A DNA stretch of 64,000 bases. Origin: Amoebidium appalachense. Taxonomy: Eukaryota; Ichthyosporea. Position 1 is the stretch's first letter. The number at the start of each line of letters is the position of its first letter. The stretch spans positions 18,414,001-18,478,000 of the forward strand of contig CAVNZM010000001.1 in the NCBI GenBank assembly GCA_963693365.1, given 5' to 3'. This document shows positions 31,023-43,606 of this stretch, piece by piece. Both the position numbers and the translations under genes were made by a program. The notes below the pieces were generated by a model, which saw only the letters and a program-made list of their open reading frames with translations, made no database searches and was not told the DNA's origin.

Positions 31023-31323
31023 CACACACGTATCACCACCACCACACATACACAATCCATCCCCGCCCCGCTTCCCCCATCCCCGCTCATTCCCCTTCTT
31101 CAGTTGATCTTTTGGTTTACACGGTCTATTTTGATCTTTTCCTCCCCCCCCCCTCACCCTCCGTCAACCCTCAGAACTTGTCATTTCTGTCTACAGTACT
31201 GATGAGTGCAATCACTAACACCTCATCTCCACCCATCCCCCCCCCCCCCCCCCCCCCCCCCAGGCACACACACGTGCATCACCCACCAACACAGACACAC
31301 ACAAACACAAAAAAACAAAAAAA

Positions 31324-31359
<36 letters not shown>

Positions 31360-31472
31360 CCCCCCCCTACCCCCCCCCCCCCCCCCCACACACACACACA
31401 TACACACACACCATCCCCCCCCCCCCCCCCACACACACACACACACACCACCACCACCACCAACACCACCCT

Positions 31473-31508
<36 letters not shown>

Positions 31509-32522
31509 ACCCACACAAACACACATCCTATGCAGTCATCCAACCCACACCAAGACGTCACGAACATCCTTTGGTTCCATGACCCCATTATGGGCTTCCT
31601 GGGCCCAATTACCACCGACCCACTCTTCAGGCTCCCAGAGCTAACAAACGTAACTCTCGGCGATAAGGGTGAGTACACGAAACCCTTTGTGTACGATTTC
31701 GAAACCACGGACGTTTTCAAATCCGTATACCACTACAGAATCTGCAATCAGAACAAAGACACACCGCACGAATCCATGTTTTGCATACACGGCGTCAACG
31801 ATGCATTGGGTTACGAAAACACCACCATTCCCCTGCCCCCACCTCCCATCCTCCCGACGGACTTTCTCGTTCGCGTTTCTCTTCTGGACAGTTTCATTTC
31901 CGATGTTTCGGCGCTTTCTGGTTGTAAGCGGCTACGAGAAATTGATATCGAAGGGTGCAAATACGTTGACAGTTTGGTCGCGTTGACCAAATGCCCCGAG
32001 CTACGGCGGATCAGTGTTGGGGGTTGTGGCGTGTCGGATTTTAGGTTCATTGAAAAGTGCACCAACCTGCGCGAGATTGAGATTTCCCGCCCGAACATGT
32101 ACCCAGAAGTAATTTTGGGGAACCAATGGCCTGTCTCGGTTAAAACCGTGCGGTTTATTCGCTGTCCCGGCGTGCGCCGCCTGACCCCCCTTTCTCACTG
32201 CACATTCCTCGAATCCCTGTGGGTCTTCGAATGCCCCGATCTTCGTGATCTCGACCCAATCAGATCGCTGCATTACCTACACGAATTGCGGTTGGAGGGG
32301 GAGTCATCTGACCGCCCATCCTCGATTGGTGACTGGTCGGCTGCAAAGGATCATCCGTCACTACAAACCGTCATTATCGAATCGGTGGCTGTAGGCACAC
32401 AATCGAACCAGGGAAAGCAAACCACTTTTAATATAAAGGCAATGACACCCCCCTTCCTCCCCTCTCCCCTTAACCCCTTCCCCTCCTCCCCCCGGAGCGA
32501 AATCATCCCTCTTTCTGTGTAA
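23830..32522 (+). CDS. F-box / leucine-rich-repeat protein, about 7 exons
   Basis: Likely substrate-recognition subunit of an SCF ubiquitin ligase. Exons: 23830-23860, 24563-24676, 26323-26762, 28429-28713, 29624-29938, a tentative 21-nt microexon 31175-31195, and 31536-32522. Phases fit throughout, giving about 730 aa with the microexon. The start GTGCCATGGC is a strong context. Residues 11-48 form an F-box ([20 protein letters not shown], then [11 protein letters not shown]). The rest is LRR-like, with units such as [23 protein letters not shown] and, most regularly in the last exon, [12 protein letters not shown] and [12 protein letters not shown]. Introns are C-rich on the sense strand and very long. 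The last ~45 residues (Pro-rich, from about 32386) may be intron read-through: GTAGGC at 32386 could be a donor, and a dispersed intronic element follows at 32524. The 3' end is therefore uncertain. Confidence 0.8.
24378..24466 (+). repeat. Dispersed intronic element, copy 3
   Basis: It contains ACTTGAATGTTTGCC, TTTGCATGTGTCCT and GCGTACTTCGTACC, ending GCATTCAAC before a C run. It lies in intron 1 of the F-box gene, sense orientation, and is closest to the copy at 11698-11819. Confidence 0.75.
25138..25370. repeat. C runs, (CCCA)n and (CA)n in F-box gene intron 2
   Basis: Poly-C, a (CCCA)n array (about 25258-25290) and (CA)n (about 25291-25370) in the long second intron (24677-26322). C-rich blocks recur to 26300. 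Confidence 0.9.
26821..26928 (+). repeat. Dispersed intronic element, copy 4
   Basis: It starts CCTGAGGATTGGCTT and passes ATATGCATACTCTCTGTGTGG, TTGCACTCTGCATTATGTTG and TGTGTACTTCGTACTCTATA, ending ACACATC before a C run. This is one of the most complete copies. It lies in intron 3 of the F-box gene, sense orientation, and ends with the shared poly-C tail. Confidence 0.8.
28015..28277. repeat. (CT)n, (TA)n and (GT)n arrays in F-box gene intron 3
   Basis: A (CT)n block leads into about 55 bp of (TA)n (28033-28088) and (CATA)n, then about 85 bp of (GT)n (28190-28277). Intron 3 (26763-28428) is almost entirely simple sequence. Confidence 0.95.
28887..28945 (+). repeat. Dispersed intronic element, degenerate copy 5
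   Basis: It contains TATCTGCATTATGGTTTTCG, TGTGTGCTTGGTGCTCTGTA and ACACATCCTACCCC, matching the second half of the element with a damaged hairpin core. It lies in intron 4 of the F-box gene, sense orientation. Confidence 0.55.
29427..29512 (+). repeat. Dispersed intronic element, partial copy 6
   Basis: It contains TTGAGAATGGGCCCTGCTTG, GGCATATTCCTTATATGTGG and TTTGCTCTCTGCATCGTGTT, the first half of the element; the GTAC hairpin half is missing. It lies in intron 4 of the F-box gene, sense orientation. Confidence 0.65.
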
Positions 32523-32523
32523 T

Positions 32524-32598
32524 TTGCCTAATCTGTTTTGTGTGGTCATTGTTGAACATGTACTTCGTACTCGGGAACACATCCCCCCCCCCCCCCCC
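32524..32598 (+). repeat. Dispersed intronic element, partial copy 7
   Basis: It contains GTGTGGTCATTGTTGAACA and TGTACTTCGTACTCGGGA, ending ACACATC before a C run and then a long A run. It directly follows the F-box gene stop at 32520-32522. All other copies are intronic, so the F-box gene may continue past this point. Confidence 0.65.
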
Positions 32599-32634
32599 AA
32601 AAAAAAAAAAAAAAAACACCAAAAAAAAAAACAC

Positions 32635-32670
<36 letters not shown>

Positions 32671-32923
32671 ACCCACCCACCCACTTCAAACAAGCACGTA
32701 CCAGAGCTTTGAAACATACACACAGCCACACGTGCTTGCGCCCGAAGTGCCCACACACGGCACAACATATCCACACTCAAACACAGGCGCTAATTATTTG
32801 CTCTCCTTGTTACCAATCCAACCGTGTGCATAAGCTGCATTTCTTTTTGCCCGCCCTCCCCGCGGGGGCGCCCTGGCGCCCTCCCCACCCACCCACCCTC
32901 AGTCAGGTTTTTGTCTGCCTATC

Positions 32924-32963
<40 letters not shown>

Positions 32964-33485
32964 ATCCCACCCGCCCACCCGCCCAATCCTTTTTGTAAGA
33001 AGGAACGAAAGAAAGAATACGAGCATTTATTCTAAAAAACATCCCTTTTACTTTTTTGTGGAGATTTTAACCCAAACCAAATCACGCCCTGTATTTAGAG
33101 CCGCATGGGTTGCTTGAGACTGTCTCTGTGTCTAATTGATGAAACATGTGTGTGAAGGGATTTCACTTAATTAAATACAACCCCCCCCCCCCCCCCCTCC
33201 CCCGAACACCACCTCCCACCACCACCACCACCACCACCACAGCAACCCCCCTTGCCCCCCCCTCCTCCCCCCCCCCCCCTTCTCCCCCTCCCATCACCCC
33301 ACCACCACCACCACCACCACAGCCCCGCTCCCCCTCCCCTTCCCCCCCCTCTCCCCTCCCCCCCCCCCAACCGGAAGGCTCCTGCAGTGCAATGTTTGCC
33401 GAAGGACTCTAGCCCATGTTTTGGCGTAGGATCTAACACATTCACATGTACATACATACACACACACGCATACACACACACACGC

Positions 33486-33564
<79 letters not shown>

Positions 33565-34080
33565 TACATGTACACACCATGACCAACACATACAGTCTTT
33601 TAAACAGCGAATGCAGGGTCGCCGTTGTCCATCAGACAGAACAAAGAAACGTTGGCCAAAGGTTCAATGGACACGAAGCAAGATTGTGTACTTCTACTGA
33701 GGGTTTTTGGTGGAAAAAATACATGTGTGTTAGCGCCATAAGGTGGTTGGGATATGGACTTAGTTTTCAGAAATCTCCAACCAGCCTTTTTGTACCCTTT
33801 TCCCTTTTTTTTCAGGTCCTGAAATACACATACTGGAATTGTTGTCTATTGTTTAAATGTTAAACAATATTGCAGCTCAATATTCCTACTTTTTTTGTTT
33901 GTTTTTTAAAACATCGCGATGGTACATGATTTGGTTTATGTTGTTGTATGTGATCGCCTGTTCGGGTTTCTACATGTGCCATGCCTAACACCATACAAAC
34001 TTCTTGGCTAATTCTGCATATTCCAAAGTTACCTATGTGCAGGCACAAAACATTTTTTTTTTTTTTTTTTTTTTTGTGGG

Positions 34081-34128
<48 letters not shown>

Positions 34129-35839
34129 GCGGGGGAGGAAGACAGCAACTTAGAAGATTGTTTTGATGTACCTAGGTAGGTCATTTGTCTGTTATAGGTA
34201 GTCCGAGGGAAGAGAGAAAGATGGGAACAACCAAAAAAAAAAAAAAGGTCACGAGCCAAACACACATATACACTAGCGAGCTTTGGGCAAAAACCTCGGT
34301 TTAAATAGTGTGTAAACCCCCATCTGTGTCTACCAGTACAATAGTAGGTGGCTTGGTTGGTGTACCTGTGCAGGTGGTGCATATGCAGTCAGCCAACTCA
34401 TACACCACCCAATTGGCACCAGCTGATTTGATATGGGTGCATACTGTATGACTGTCTGTGGTTTCTATGTCTATGTATGGGGAAGCCCGATGGGTCTATT
34501 AAATACCGGGCCGGATTTCCGTGGCCGACAAAAGCAAATAATAAGAAAGGGACAATGTCATAGCGTATGGACGTAAGTGCCCGTTTTCCAGACCTATAGT
34601 AAAACTAAAATCCCACAGAGTATTGTGATTATTAAAAAAATTTAAATGCGAAAGACTGCAGCTGACCTCTATTGTACATGTCACCCCGGGCTTTGGTAGT
34701 AGTGATGGCCTGGCAACGGTGGCCATGTTGTGCAGGGTGATGGGAAAGAACAGGGGAGGTGAACCATTGTAACCAATTCGATGGCTGGGACTCACTATGC
34801 AAAATGCACCTCTGTGATGTTGCGCTGCACACACGTAGGACTTTATTGGTAACCTAGCTGGGCCCCCAGCCCATAAACAATTCCATTGCAGCCCAATTGA
34901 CTTGAACTTCGTAAAAACGCGTTTCGAACTGAGCCCCAGTTGCACCCAGATACATGTTGTCGTCATATTTCGCGCCTTTACGATGGAATGTGCCGTTGCG
35001 TTTAGTGCGAGGTGGTAACTGATTGGTTCTGCGTATAAAATATTTGACTTGTGCAAGTTGCCGGCTGTGGCTTACGTAGAACCCTATAGTAGAAGTATTT
35101 AGATTGGCCAATAGTCATGTATGCAATAGAACAAGATGTAAACCCTCGTAAAACGAGCGAATCATCATTTGTTTATGCACTCTTCCGTATCAAGCTATTT
35201 TATCACCTTTTTCTCTATGTGAGTTCTTTTCTTCACTCTCTACATATACATAACGAATTTAATCGTAGCCTTTATCTCCCACAAAAAATCACTAAGCAAT
35301 GCTTAAATGATACTTTTGGACCCATCCTATTTATCCATGTGTGCTTCTAGGGCTGTCGCAGTACTTTTCGAGCCCGGCAACTGCTTTGCCTTGTCTTTGA
35401 GCATTTAAACACGTCTAATATTTTAGAAGACAGTTTTGATTCGCTTATACATTATTTTTACATTCTAAAACAGTTTATCAGAGACATCTTTCACCGCATT
35501 CCTGCATTCAGGGATCTTGTGAAGCTGCGCAGGAGAAAACGGCAAACTGTTCCTTCCGCACGACACAACTTTTTTGTGTGTTACAAACGTGTTTGTATGT
35601 GGGCTTCAACTTCCAAGCTTAGGTACAGATCTTTATGAACCATTCTAACCATCAATAGCTCCTAGGTTCTAAGCATTGATACGGCACACAGAAGTTGTTG
35701 TATGTTACAAAGCCAGGGCTAGGTCACTGAGACATCCATCAATAAATCAAGAAACCAAGTCTGCGTATGCAACCGATTTTTGTTGACCAGATGACGCTCC
35801 AATAACACATACACATAGTCTCTTCTTACACCCCTCACC
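32599..35839. other. Spacer between F-box and surface-protein genes
   Basis: It contains an A run to 32669, C runs (32931-32963, 33181-33197), GT/CA trinucleotide patches, (CA)n (about 33440-33562) and a T run followed by about 45 G (34052-34128). From 34200 to 35840 the DNA is AT-richer and of normal complexity. Minus-strand frames at 34499-35111 are open for up to 185 codons but lack an ATG start and conserved motifs, so no gene is called. Confidence 0.45.
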
Positions 35840-36359
35840 ATGGCCAAGCTCATTATACTTCCCGCCCTGGCACTTGTTTCAGGCGCTCTTTCTATGGATC
35901 TAGACTCCACCGACCCTCTCTACCCGTGTGTGGACACCTTAGGCCGTCAGAAACCTGCAAACTGTGAAAAACACAAGGTACGTGGTGTTCCCTATCACCA
36001 GACTTAAAATCGTGAATAAAGCCTTGTGTGTCCGCAGATGTGTACCACTGCAGCAAGAATATATGCTGTACATGTTAGGATTTCAATAAATTTATAAAGA
36101 ACACTTTCCATCCAGAATGCTCACCTGAAGTTTGGTTTCCTGTCGGTCGTACAACCTCGAAACCCTTGCCTGCGGGAAACATTTAGACAGATACGACAGG
36201 CACTTTGGTTTTGATACACATTTTCTCACTGACTACGACGATGTTCGAAGCTTGGCACCTGCTGTTGTTATTATTGTTGTTGCTTTGTTTTTATTTTTGG
36301 TGTGTGTGTGTGTGGTGGTGGTGGTGGTGGTGGTGGTGGTTTGGGGGCGGGGCGGGGGG

Positions 36360-36406
<47 letters not shown>

Positions 36407-39400
36407 GGAGGGCCCGATGTTGGCCCTTTGCAAGCTCCAAGAGTCTACAGTTGTTGGGGCAGATGCATTGCTAAAGAGCTCTGGATACTCGCTTCTCCTT
36501 ACATATGATTACAGCAGCACGTGAGTGGTAGCTCTGGGTATGGGTAGGGTTTTTAAACGTGAAACAGGTCGGGGGAAAAAAAAGCCAAATGAGTAAAATA
36601 CTACAGTGCCCCCATGCTGTACAACTTATCCTAGCCCACAAACGTTATGTGTGATATTTATTTTTTCTGACCGGGGCCTTTACTTCACAGATAACTCTAC
36701 CCCTCAGGCCTGGAGGAAAGCAGCTCATCAGTGAGTTTGCCATCAGAGAAGGTATGCATCTGGGTGTGGTTGGGATGTCAATGTTGTGTGTTGGGTGCCC
36801 TACACACGACACGAATGTCATGGACGAAAGACGCCTGAGACATGATTCTACCAAACCCTACACTTCCCTTACCTCGTTGCACTTCGCATCCTAAGAACAT
36901 GCACAACGCTTTGGCGAATGCTGAGATGTGTAGGCAGGCAGCATATGTGGAATAGAAAAGAAATTGACTTCAAAGAAGAATGCCCGTACACGCAGAATAC
37001 TCACCCGTACACACATACCAAGACACACACAGGCACACAGACATGCAGGGGGTCACTTACAATACTCACTTCCATGCACTTGATAGCAAGTGCAACATAA
37101 AGGGACCCAAAAGGCGAAAAAGCCTGAGAATATTAATTATGGGGCGGTACGGTGTATTGAAATCTGTGTATACTCGTGCGCACACCTACATATGCTATGA
37201 GGGAATTGGCATGCATGCACATACGAGCAAACATAAAATTACATCATTGTGGAGAATTTAAAATACCCTTGTGCATTTTGTTAGAATGCATGTGCGCATG
37301 ACTGGCAAAACGATTGGGAAATGAAAAATTGTCCTGCTGTCTTCCTTCTAATACCAATGTGCACCATCTCATTTTCTCCCTCTATCCTCGTGCCGTTCCT
37401 TCGTTGCATTACAGGATTTGTAACCTCTTATCTATGCAACTCCCCTGAATCACACCCCACCACGTGTTTATCATTCCCTTCTTTGTCCCTTGCAGTCTAG
37501 AGCTCCTACACTCTGGTACCCAAACCCTGTGGTCCCAAAATATTACACAAACACATGTGCACAATCATTATTGTTTGCATCCATGCGTATCTGATGTGGG
37601 TGTTAGGATAATTAGAGTTAATGTAAATGACAGCCTGAGCTATCCAAGGGGTCACGGGAGGAGAGATGTTGTTTCGGCGTGCACACGTGCTTAGTAAAGG
37701 TCGGTACAAACATGCAGACTACGGCAATGTTTTGCACGTGTCTGTACTTGAACCACGTGAATAGTAGGACACACACGAATACATGCACATGTGTTTGTAC
37801 GCCCCCACACACAGCGACACACACTGAGACAGACCGGCTCTGGTCGATTGTAGTGGGTATAAATCACCCATGTGAGACTATATGTGTCTGCTCTTTGTGT
37901 TGGAAGTGTGATCAACACACGGCTCGGCACGTCACAATGCCACTCCTCTTCTTTTTCATTTCTTTTTTTCTCTTGAGCACCATCCACTTCATTGTGTTTT
38001 TTACTAGACACCCAGTGTTTTCAGCACTCTTTACCCATCCACACGTGTACTAAATCACTTTTGTCTTTTGCACAGCCTCTAACCTCCCCTGGGCATACAG
38101 GTGAAACCCGCCTGGTTCAGGCCGTTTTCCGATTGCCGTTTGTAGACGAGGTGAAGCTATTGAGGCTCAAGGGCACCAGCTACGACCTGGTTGGCTTTGC
38201 AAAGCGCCGCCGTGATGGTTTTTTGCACTATCAGAGCTGCCATGAGGCCGGCACATACCTGTGGGAGGTAAGAGTTGCCTGTTGGTTGTGTTGCCGTCAC
38301 TCATACTGCAATCACATTCTTGTTTTTCTTGTTTTTCCTCTATCATGCTAGGACGGGTGGAAACACCCACAAATACACGCGGATACGTGCATGCACATCA
38401 GTGGACCACTAGTATTGAGCTGCTGTTTGCCTTTTCTCTCTTTGACTCCTGGTGCACATGCATTCTGATCAACATAATGTCGTATATTGAGTATACGAGT
38501 GCCCGGCTGTGGCACCACAAACCATTACAGTATATTTTCTTTCTGTGTTTGCTCGTTTTTTCCCGTATATTATGCTTAACAGACATACTGGGCTGCTGTG
38601 TATGCCACACCAGAGAGCCGTAGTTATTCCAATCTTTATCACACAGCCCATTAGCCTATCAGCAAAATCTATGGTTGCACAAATCATTTTCCCAGGCATG
38701 ATTGACAACCAATGATCTGCAGGTATACAAGGCGGCCGATGCAGACTATGACACCCAGGATGATGACGACACAGATGATGACAATGAGCCAACGGCGTGG
38801 ATGATCCGTGCCAGCATGATGGACTCATGCACACACAACCCCACCCTTAACCCATTCTACATTTCGGATTCCCGGCAGCAAGTCCCACGGCCCCAAATCC
38901 CGTCGTCGGTCTCATCCGAGTTCAAGTTGGCTCATAGCGAACTACCCGCACCAATTCCCAGAGTCATGGACGAAAATGGCCCGGTAGTTCCATCACGTAT
39001 CCCCGGCACCAATCAGATGTATGGCAGTGAGAAGGGGATCACCCCGGCCCACGGGTCAACCGGTTCGACCCGCAACAAGGCACCAAACCGTCGGCCCCCG
39101 GCCACCGGGTCAGCGGGTACCTTAGACACATTTGACGACATGGACCCCTCCGGTGCCGAGGGGGCACTGAGCGACACAAGCAGCACAGGCAATAGCCAGG
39201 CAGACGAATTTGGTCTTCCATCAAACCCCCCCGACTCCGGATCCAACCCCCCTGACGTGGTCAATGCACGTGTGGTATCCCTGGTACAGGCGGAGATAAC
39301 AGCCACGGGGTCTGCTCTGCCTCCCCTACCTACCCGCTCCCCCATGGCCTCTATGAGCGGCATCTCTGGTCTCCCGGACAACATTGTCGTCATCAACCCG

Positions 39401-41152
39401 GCCCCTGAGGGCCCCGTGCCAGAAATACCTGCCAGCACGGCAATGGATAACATGGCCCCCATGCCCACCCAAAGGCCATCATTACCCCCCGGCATGATGG
39501 AGCTACCGGATAACATTGAGGTCGGTACAACCCCCGCCGAGACTTCCACATCCACAAGCATGGTCCCTGCCGCATCTATGGTCGATGTTATGTCGCCGGC
39601 CGGCCCGGGTGCAGCGGCTCCTTCCTCCAGTATCCCCGCAAACACAATGCCTATGGCCATGCCGACAACCATGCCCATGGGTGATGCATCTTCAACCCCC
39701 ACCCAGGACGTTCTTTCGGCAGTGGACAAGTTGGTGCAAGACCTAGCGGGGGACAGCAGTGAGGCTGCACTGCTCAAACAGGTTACAGCCGATGCCGCCA
39801 CCATCGTAGCCGACATGGAGAAAGAGTTGATGGGTGCCACCACCCCTGCTGCCGGCCCCATGCCATCCACAGCATATGATATGATGCCTATGCCCACCAC
39901 CATGCCTGCAGAGCATGCAATGTTTCCCCCCGGCATCATCGTCGGCACCGAGCCCCTAGCACCACAGGCAGTGGACAACAACCCGTTCGGCACCGCCCCA
40001 GGCCCCGTTGAAAATCTACTTCCCGGTGGGGGTTTATTGATGGATATGGCCGAAAATCCGCCCTTTTCGACCATGAACCCCACCACCACCATGATGGCGC
40101 ATGATGATATGCCAGCCACCATGCCCGCACCAAACCCCACCGACTCTATGATGTCCTCCTCCCCCCTGCCCGTCGCGTCCGATGCACCGATTGCCGCGGC
40201 GGCCGTCAACCTCCAAGTCCCATCATCAACGTCAGAATTCTTCGCACCCATGGAGACTGATAGCCAAATGAAAGACTTGGCTATCCCACCTATTCCCGTC
40301 ACTGTTACGGACATGATGGCCCCTTCCAACGCCCCCACCACCACCATTATTCCCCCTGTGATGAGCACGGAAACACCCATGCCCATGGCTCCCACCGACA
40401 CTTCTTCTTCTCCTTCTTCTATCGCATCTACCGTTACAGCCACAGTGACCGAGGTTTTATCCGAAACAGACAATGGGCCAGACATGGGTAACCCGGACAC
40501 CGAATATCCCGAAGAGATGACCCCCATAGAGGGCATGACGGAGAACGAATTCCTTCTTCATCTGATGGACTATATAAAGACCGGCCGGCTGGATATTGCA
40601 CTGGTTAAGATCCAGTCCCGGCTTCTGTTTTTGCCGGCGGTGGCCCCCAATGTCACGACGACCGAGAGTAAGATGATGGCCGATGATGAGATGGTGGGGC
40701 CCGAGGAAGTCATCACCGACGTTAAAGGGGTTAATGAACCCCTCATTATTGACCATGAGATGAACGACGCCATCGCAACCCCCGTCCCTACCACCACCAC
40801 CCCTCTCGTTTCGTTTCAACCGTCTTCCCGCGCCGTTGAGCCGGTTATGGAGGCCAAGGCCCAGACAGGGGATATGGATGGTGAGAGCAGGCAAAAGGCA
40901 AAGGTCGTGTATATCCTTTTGGGTGTGTTTGGTGCGGTTTGTGCTGCTGCGGCTCTCGTGGGTGCTGTGTTTGGATATAGGAGATATCGTCAGCAGAGGC
41001 AGCCCAAATATCCAATCATGCGCATTAACAACCTCCCGACGCACAAAGTGGATGTTAGTGTGGATGATTTGTGGAAACAGCAACAGATGAGTGGGGTTGA
41101 CTCGCACGGCGACCGTTTGGCTCGTTTAAGCGGCACTGCAACCGTAGTATAG
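35840..41152 (+). CDS. Type I membrane surface protein with Met/Pro/Thr-rich mucin-like stalk
   Basis: Secreted-then-anchored protein of unknown function, about 955 aa. Exons: 35840-35977, 36116-36134 (19-nt microexon, tentative), 36451-36520, 36708-36751, 38101-38267, 38723-41152; phases fit. Residues 1-18 are a signal peptide (MAKLIILPALALVSGALS). Residues 19-200 form a Cys-containing globular ectodomain with the segment YSLLLTYDYSS and an acidic DDDDTDDD patch near 160. About residues 200-870 are a low-complexity stalk rich in Pro, Thr, Ser, Ala and Met, with loose repeats such as LPDNI and TMPM, typical of dense O-glycosylation. A membrane span (about 873-897, VVYILLGVFGAVCAAAALVG) precedes a ~58-residue basic/polar tail. 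The stalk is one uninterrupted 2430-bp exon. I recognise no enzyme or adhesion domain in the N-terminal part. The exon 2 choice rests on phase alone. Confidence 0.75.
36299..36406. repeat. (GTG)n and poly-G tract inside an intron
   Basis: GT and GTG repeats run into about 45 consecutive G residues (36361-36405, one early break). It lies in the intron upstream of exon 36451-36520 of the surface-protein gene. Confidence 0.95.
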
Positions 41153-41309
41153 CCATTGTGGGAGAAGTGGGGTGTGTGAGAATAGCTGGTAGATGGGTTA
41201 GTATGGGTGATATGCAATATGTTTTGGTGTATGATAGGATGTGGGACCTGGTTTTGAATGCATAGATAATATGGATGTGCGTTCAGAATTCCAAGGAAGC
41301 AAATACATG

Positions 41310-41310
<1 letters not shown>

Positions 41311-41387
<77 letters not shown>
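41311..41387. repeat. (CA)n microsatellite
   Basis: About 75 bp of pure CA repeat in the 3' flank of the surface-protein gene. Confidence 0.95.
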
Positions 41388-41390
<3 letters not shown>

Positions 41391-41653
41391 CACAAGCGCA
41401 CACAGAGATAGCAAGTAGTGCTTTTGTACATATATTTTCCTAACTCCATTTTTAGTACACACTAGCTTTACCCGAGAGTTTTGTCGTCCATTCGGCCATG
41501 TTTTGTGTTTACTGTCAGAAGATTGAAAGGGCCTGTGGCCCTCATAAAACTGTGCATAGTTTGAAAAATTCGTCTCTGCCACCCTTTTCACACCACTTTT
41601 TGTCACCAATAAGTTAATTCAACTTTATGACTGTTGTTGCAAAATTTCAGAGA

Positions 41654-42146
41654 ATGATTCGAAGGGTGGAGGGGTGTTTAAAGGGATTCTCGGTATTTGG
41701 CATTTTTTGCCGTTGCCCTTCTGGATGCCCCAACTCTCCCGTATTGCTACAGACTGAGTGTAGATAAAAATTTGAATACCCTCACGTGCACTGTTTTTTT
41801 CATCATGCAACTGCCCCGGGCTCCCCCCCCCCTCCCCCCCCCCCCCCCCCCCCAACGCACCCACCCGCCCCACCCCACCCCACCATCCCGCTTCCCGGCC
41901 CCCCTTCCCCCCCCCCCCCCCCCCCACAACCTCCCCCTCCTCTCCTCGTCCCACGTGAGTTCGTTAATCAGCACATCCGCCCGGAAACTGGCAGGAGGTT
42001 TGCAGATTCGATCACTGGCCTGGTTTGTCCTGGTCGATGTATGTTTATGATGGTTTAAAGTATGACTTAAGCCGCCCCCCTTCCCCCCCCCCCTTCCCCC
42101 CCCCCCCCCCCCCCCCCCCGCCCCCTGTCCCCTTTCTTTACACCCT

Positions 42147-42186
<40 letters not shown>

Positions 42187-42985
42187 ACCCACCCCCACCC
42201 CACCCCAATACTGTTGAAACAAAAAGGGATCGATCCGAAGTTAGGAACCATGTGCACGAGGTTAGAAAAGTCTTTTTTTTTTTTTACCCCCACAATCCCT
42301 AAGTGGATGCATAGGAACCCTGCTGATGATGGGCTCTGCCTCACGTTTTCTATTTATTCCATTCACTATTGCCATATTGGTTGTTTTCGTTTGTGGTGTT
42401 CTATCTGTTGTCCTTTGGTGTCTCCTCCATATTTCCCACCCTCTAATGCATACATCCCCCCCCCCCCCTCTCATCAAGTCACTACTTCTGCCTCAGCACT
42501 GATGTGTTGTGTTAAGCCTACTCACCCCCATCTGCAGGGCTTGGCAGAAAATTTACCCTTGGAGTTCGAATCCCCCACTCCGAGCCTTCCCCCTTCCCCC
42601 CTCTCCCCTCCCCCCCCCCCCCCCCCCAAAAAAAAAAAAACTTTCGAAAGAAATGGAAAAAAACATGCACAGCCATCCTTTTGTGAGGAGCTCGGAAACC
42701 GCGGCTTTCCCGTTTGTGAGGAGCGGAGCCCTTTGCGCTAGTGTGTCAGACGTTTCACGTAATCGGCTGCGAAAAATGTCAAAAATTGGCGCTTTTAGAT
42801 CTTCTGACGCATGTTTGTGAAATATTCATCGTTGTAGACTAATTGGCACCAAAACCAAGTGGCCCCCAGATTTACACGAATGCGAATAATACTCTTTGGG
42901 AGTCGTTCGATGCAAAACTTTCTCTTCCAATATTTCCCCCTCCCCCCCCCCCCTCCCCCCTCCCCCCCCCCCCCCCCTTTAACCC

Positions 42986-43016
<31 letters not shown>

Positions 43017-43169
43017 CTCCCCCTCCCCTCCCCCCCCCCCCCCCCCCCCCCCGCCCCTCTCCCCCCCCCGACCCTCTCCCTCCGAACCCCTATATCCCAC
43101 TTCATTATATCTTGTAACTGGGTCTTCAAGCCATCTCTTGCAGGAAACCCTCAGTGGAAGCATTATTAA
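41654..43169 (+). CDS. Tentative mitochondrial ribosomal protein bS18-like, 5 small exons
   Basis: Exons 41654-41692, 41960-42038, 42227-42260, 42538-42563 and 43144-43169 have GT-AG borders and matching phases (0, 1, 2, 1) and give 67 aa. The basic start MIRRVEGCLKGFS could be a short mitochondrial presequence. FVNQHIRPETGRRFADSITGL resembles the bS18/MRPS18 core, where FV...P.TG...ITGL precedes the rRNA-binding helix. The rest (GRWIDPKLG, RAWQKIYPW, ending QWKHY) fits bS18 length but only weakly its sequence. An alternative acceptor (41972) would shorten exon 2 by four codons. Introns are almost pure C runs. The coherent exon chain supports a real gene; the family call is a hypothesis. Confidence 0.4.
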
Positions 43170-43606
43170 ATGCCCCCCCCCCCCCACCCTGCCCCCCCTC
43201 CCCCCCTCTCCCCCCCCCCCCCCCCCCCCCCCCAACACACACACACACACACACACAATGCATGCCCTCTTATATGACCACAATGACAGCGTCGACATTT
43301 TGTTATATCTACACTGCTTGATATATGCTGTTTCAATGTAGCAAGTGGGCTATTAGTAGTGGGGTGTTATGTCTACCATGCTTTCTGTAACCGGTTAATT
43401 TGCACTACACTTATGCCGCTTGCTACACATGATGCTGTGTAAATTCTAACCATGTAGCTAATGTTAAAATTTCACATATCGATTAATCTGTTTTGCCATA
43501 AGATATCTCTCGCTGTACAACCAAAAATATGTTGGAAAAGTTCGGAAGCCTTGCGGGTTTGTGCTGGTTACTCGCTGCACAAAAACACTCCCAGGTATCG
43601 AGGGGT

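Noticed and set aside
34499-35111. Overlapping minus-strand frames of 85 and 185 codons
   Set aside because: Neither begins with ATG, they compete for the same DNA in different frames, and no family features are visible.
42558-42590. tRNA T-arm-like GTTCGAATCC
   Set aside because: No flanking stem pairs and no A-box/acceptor stem at the right distance.
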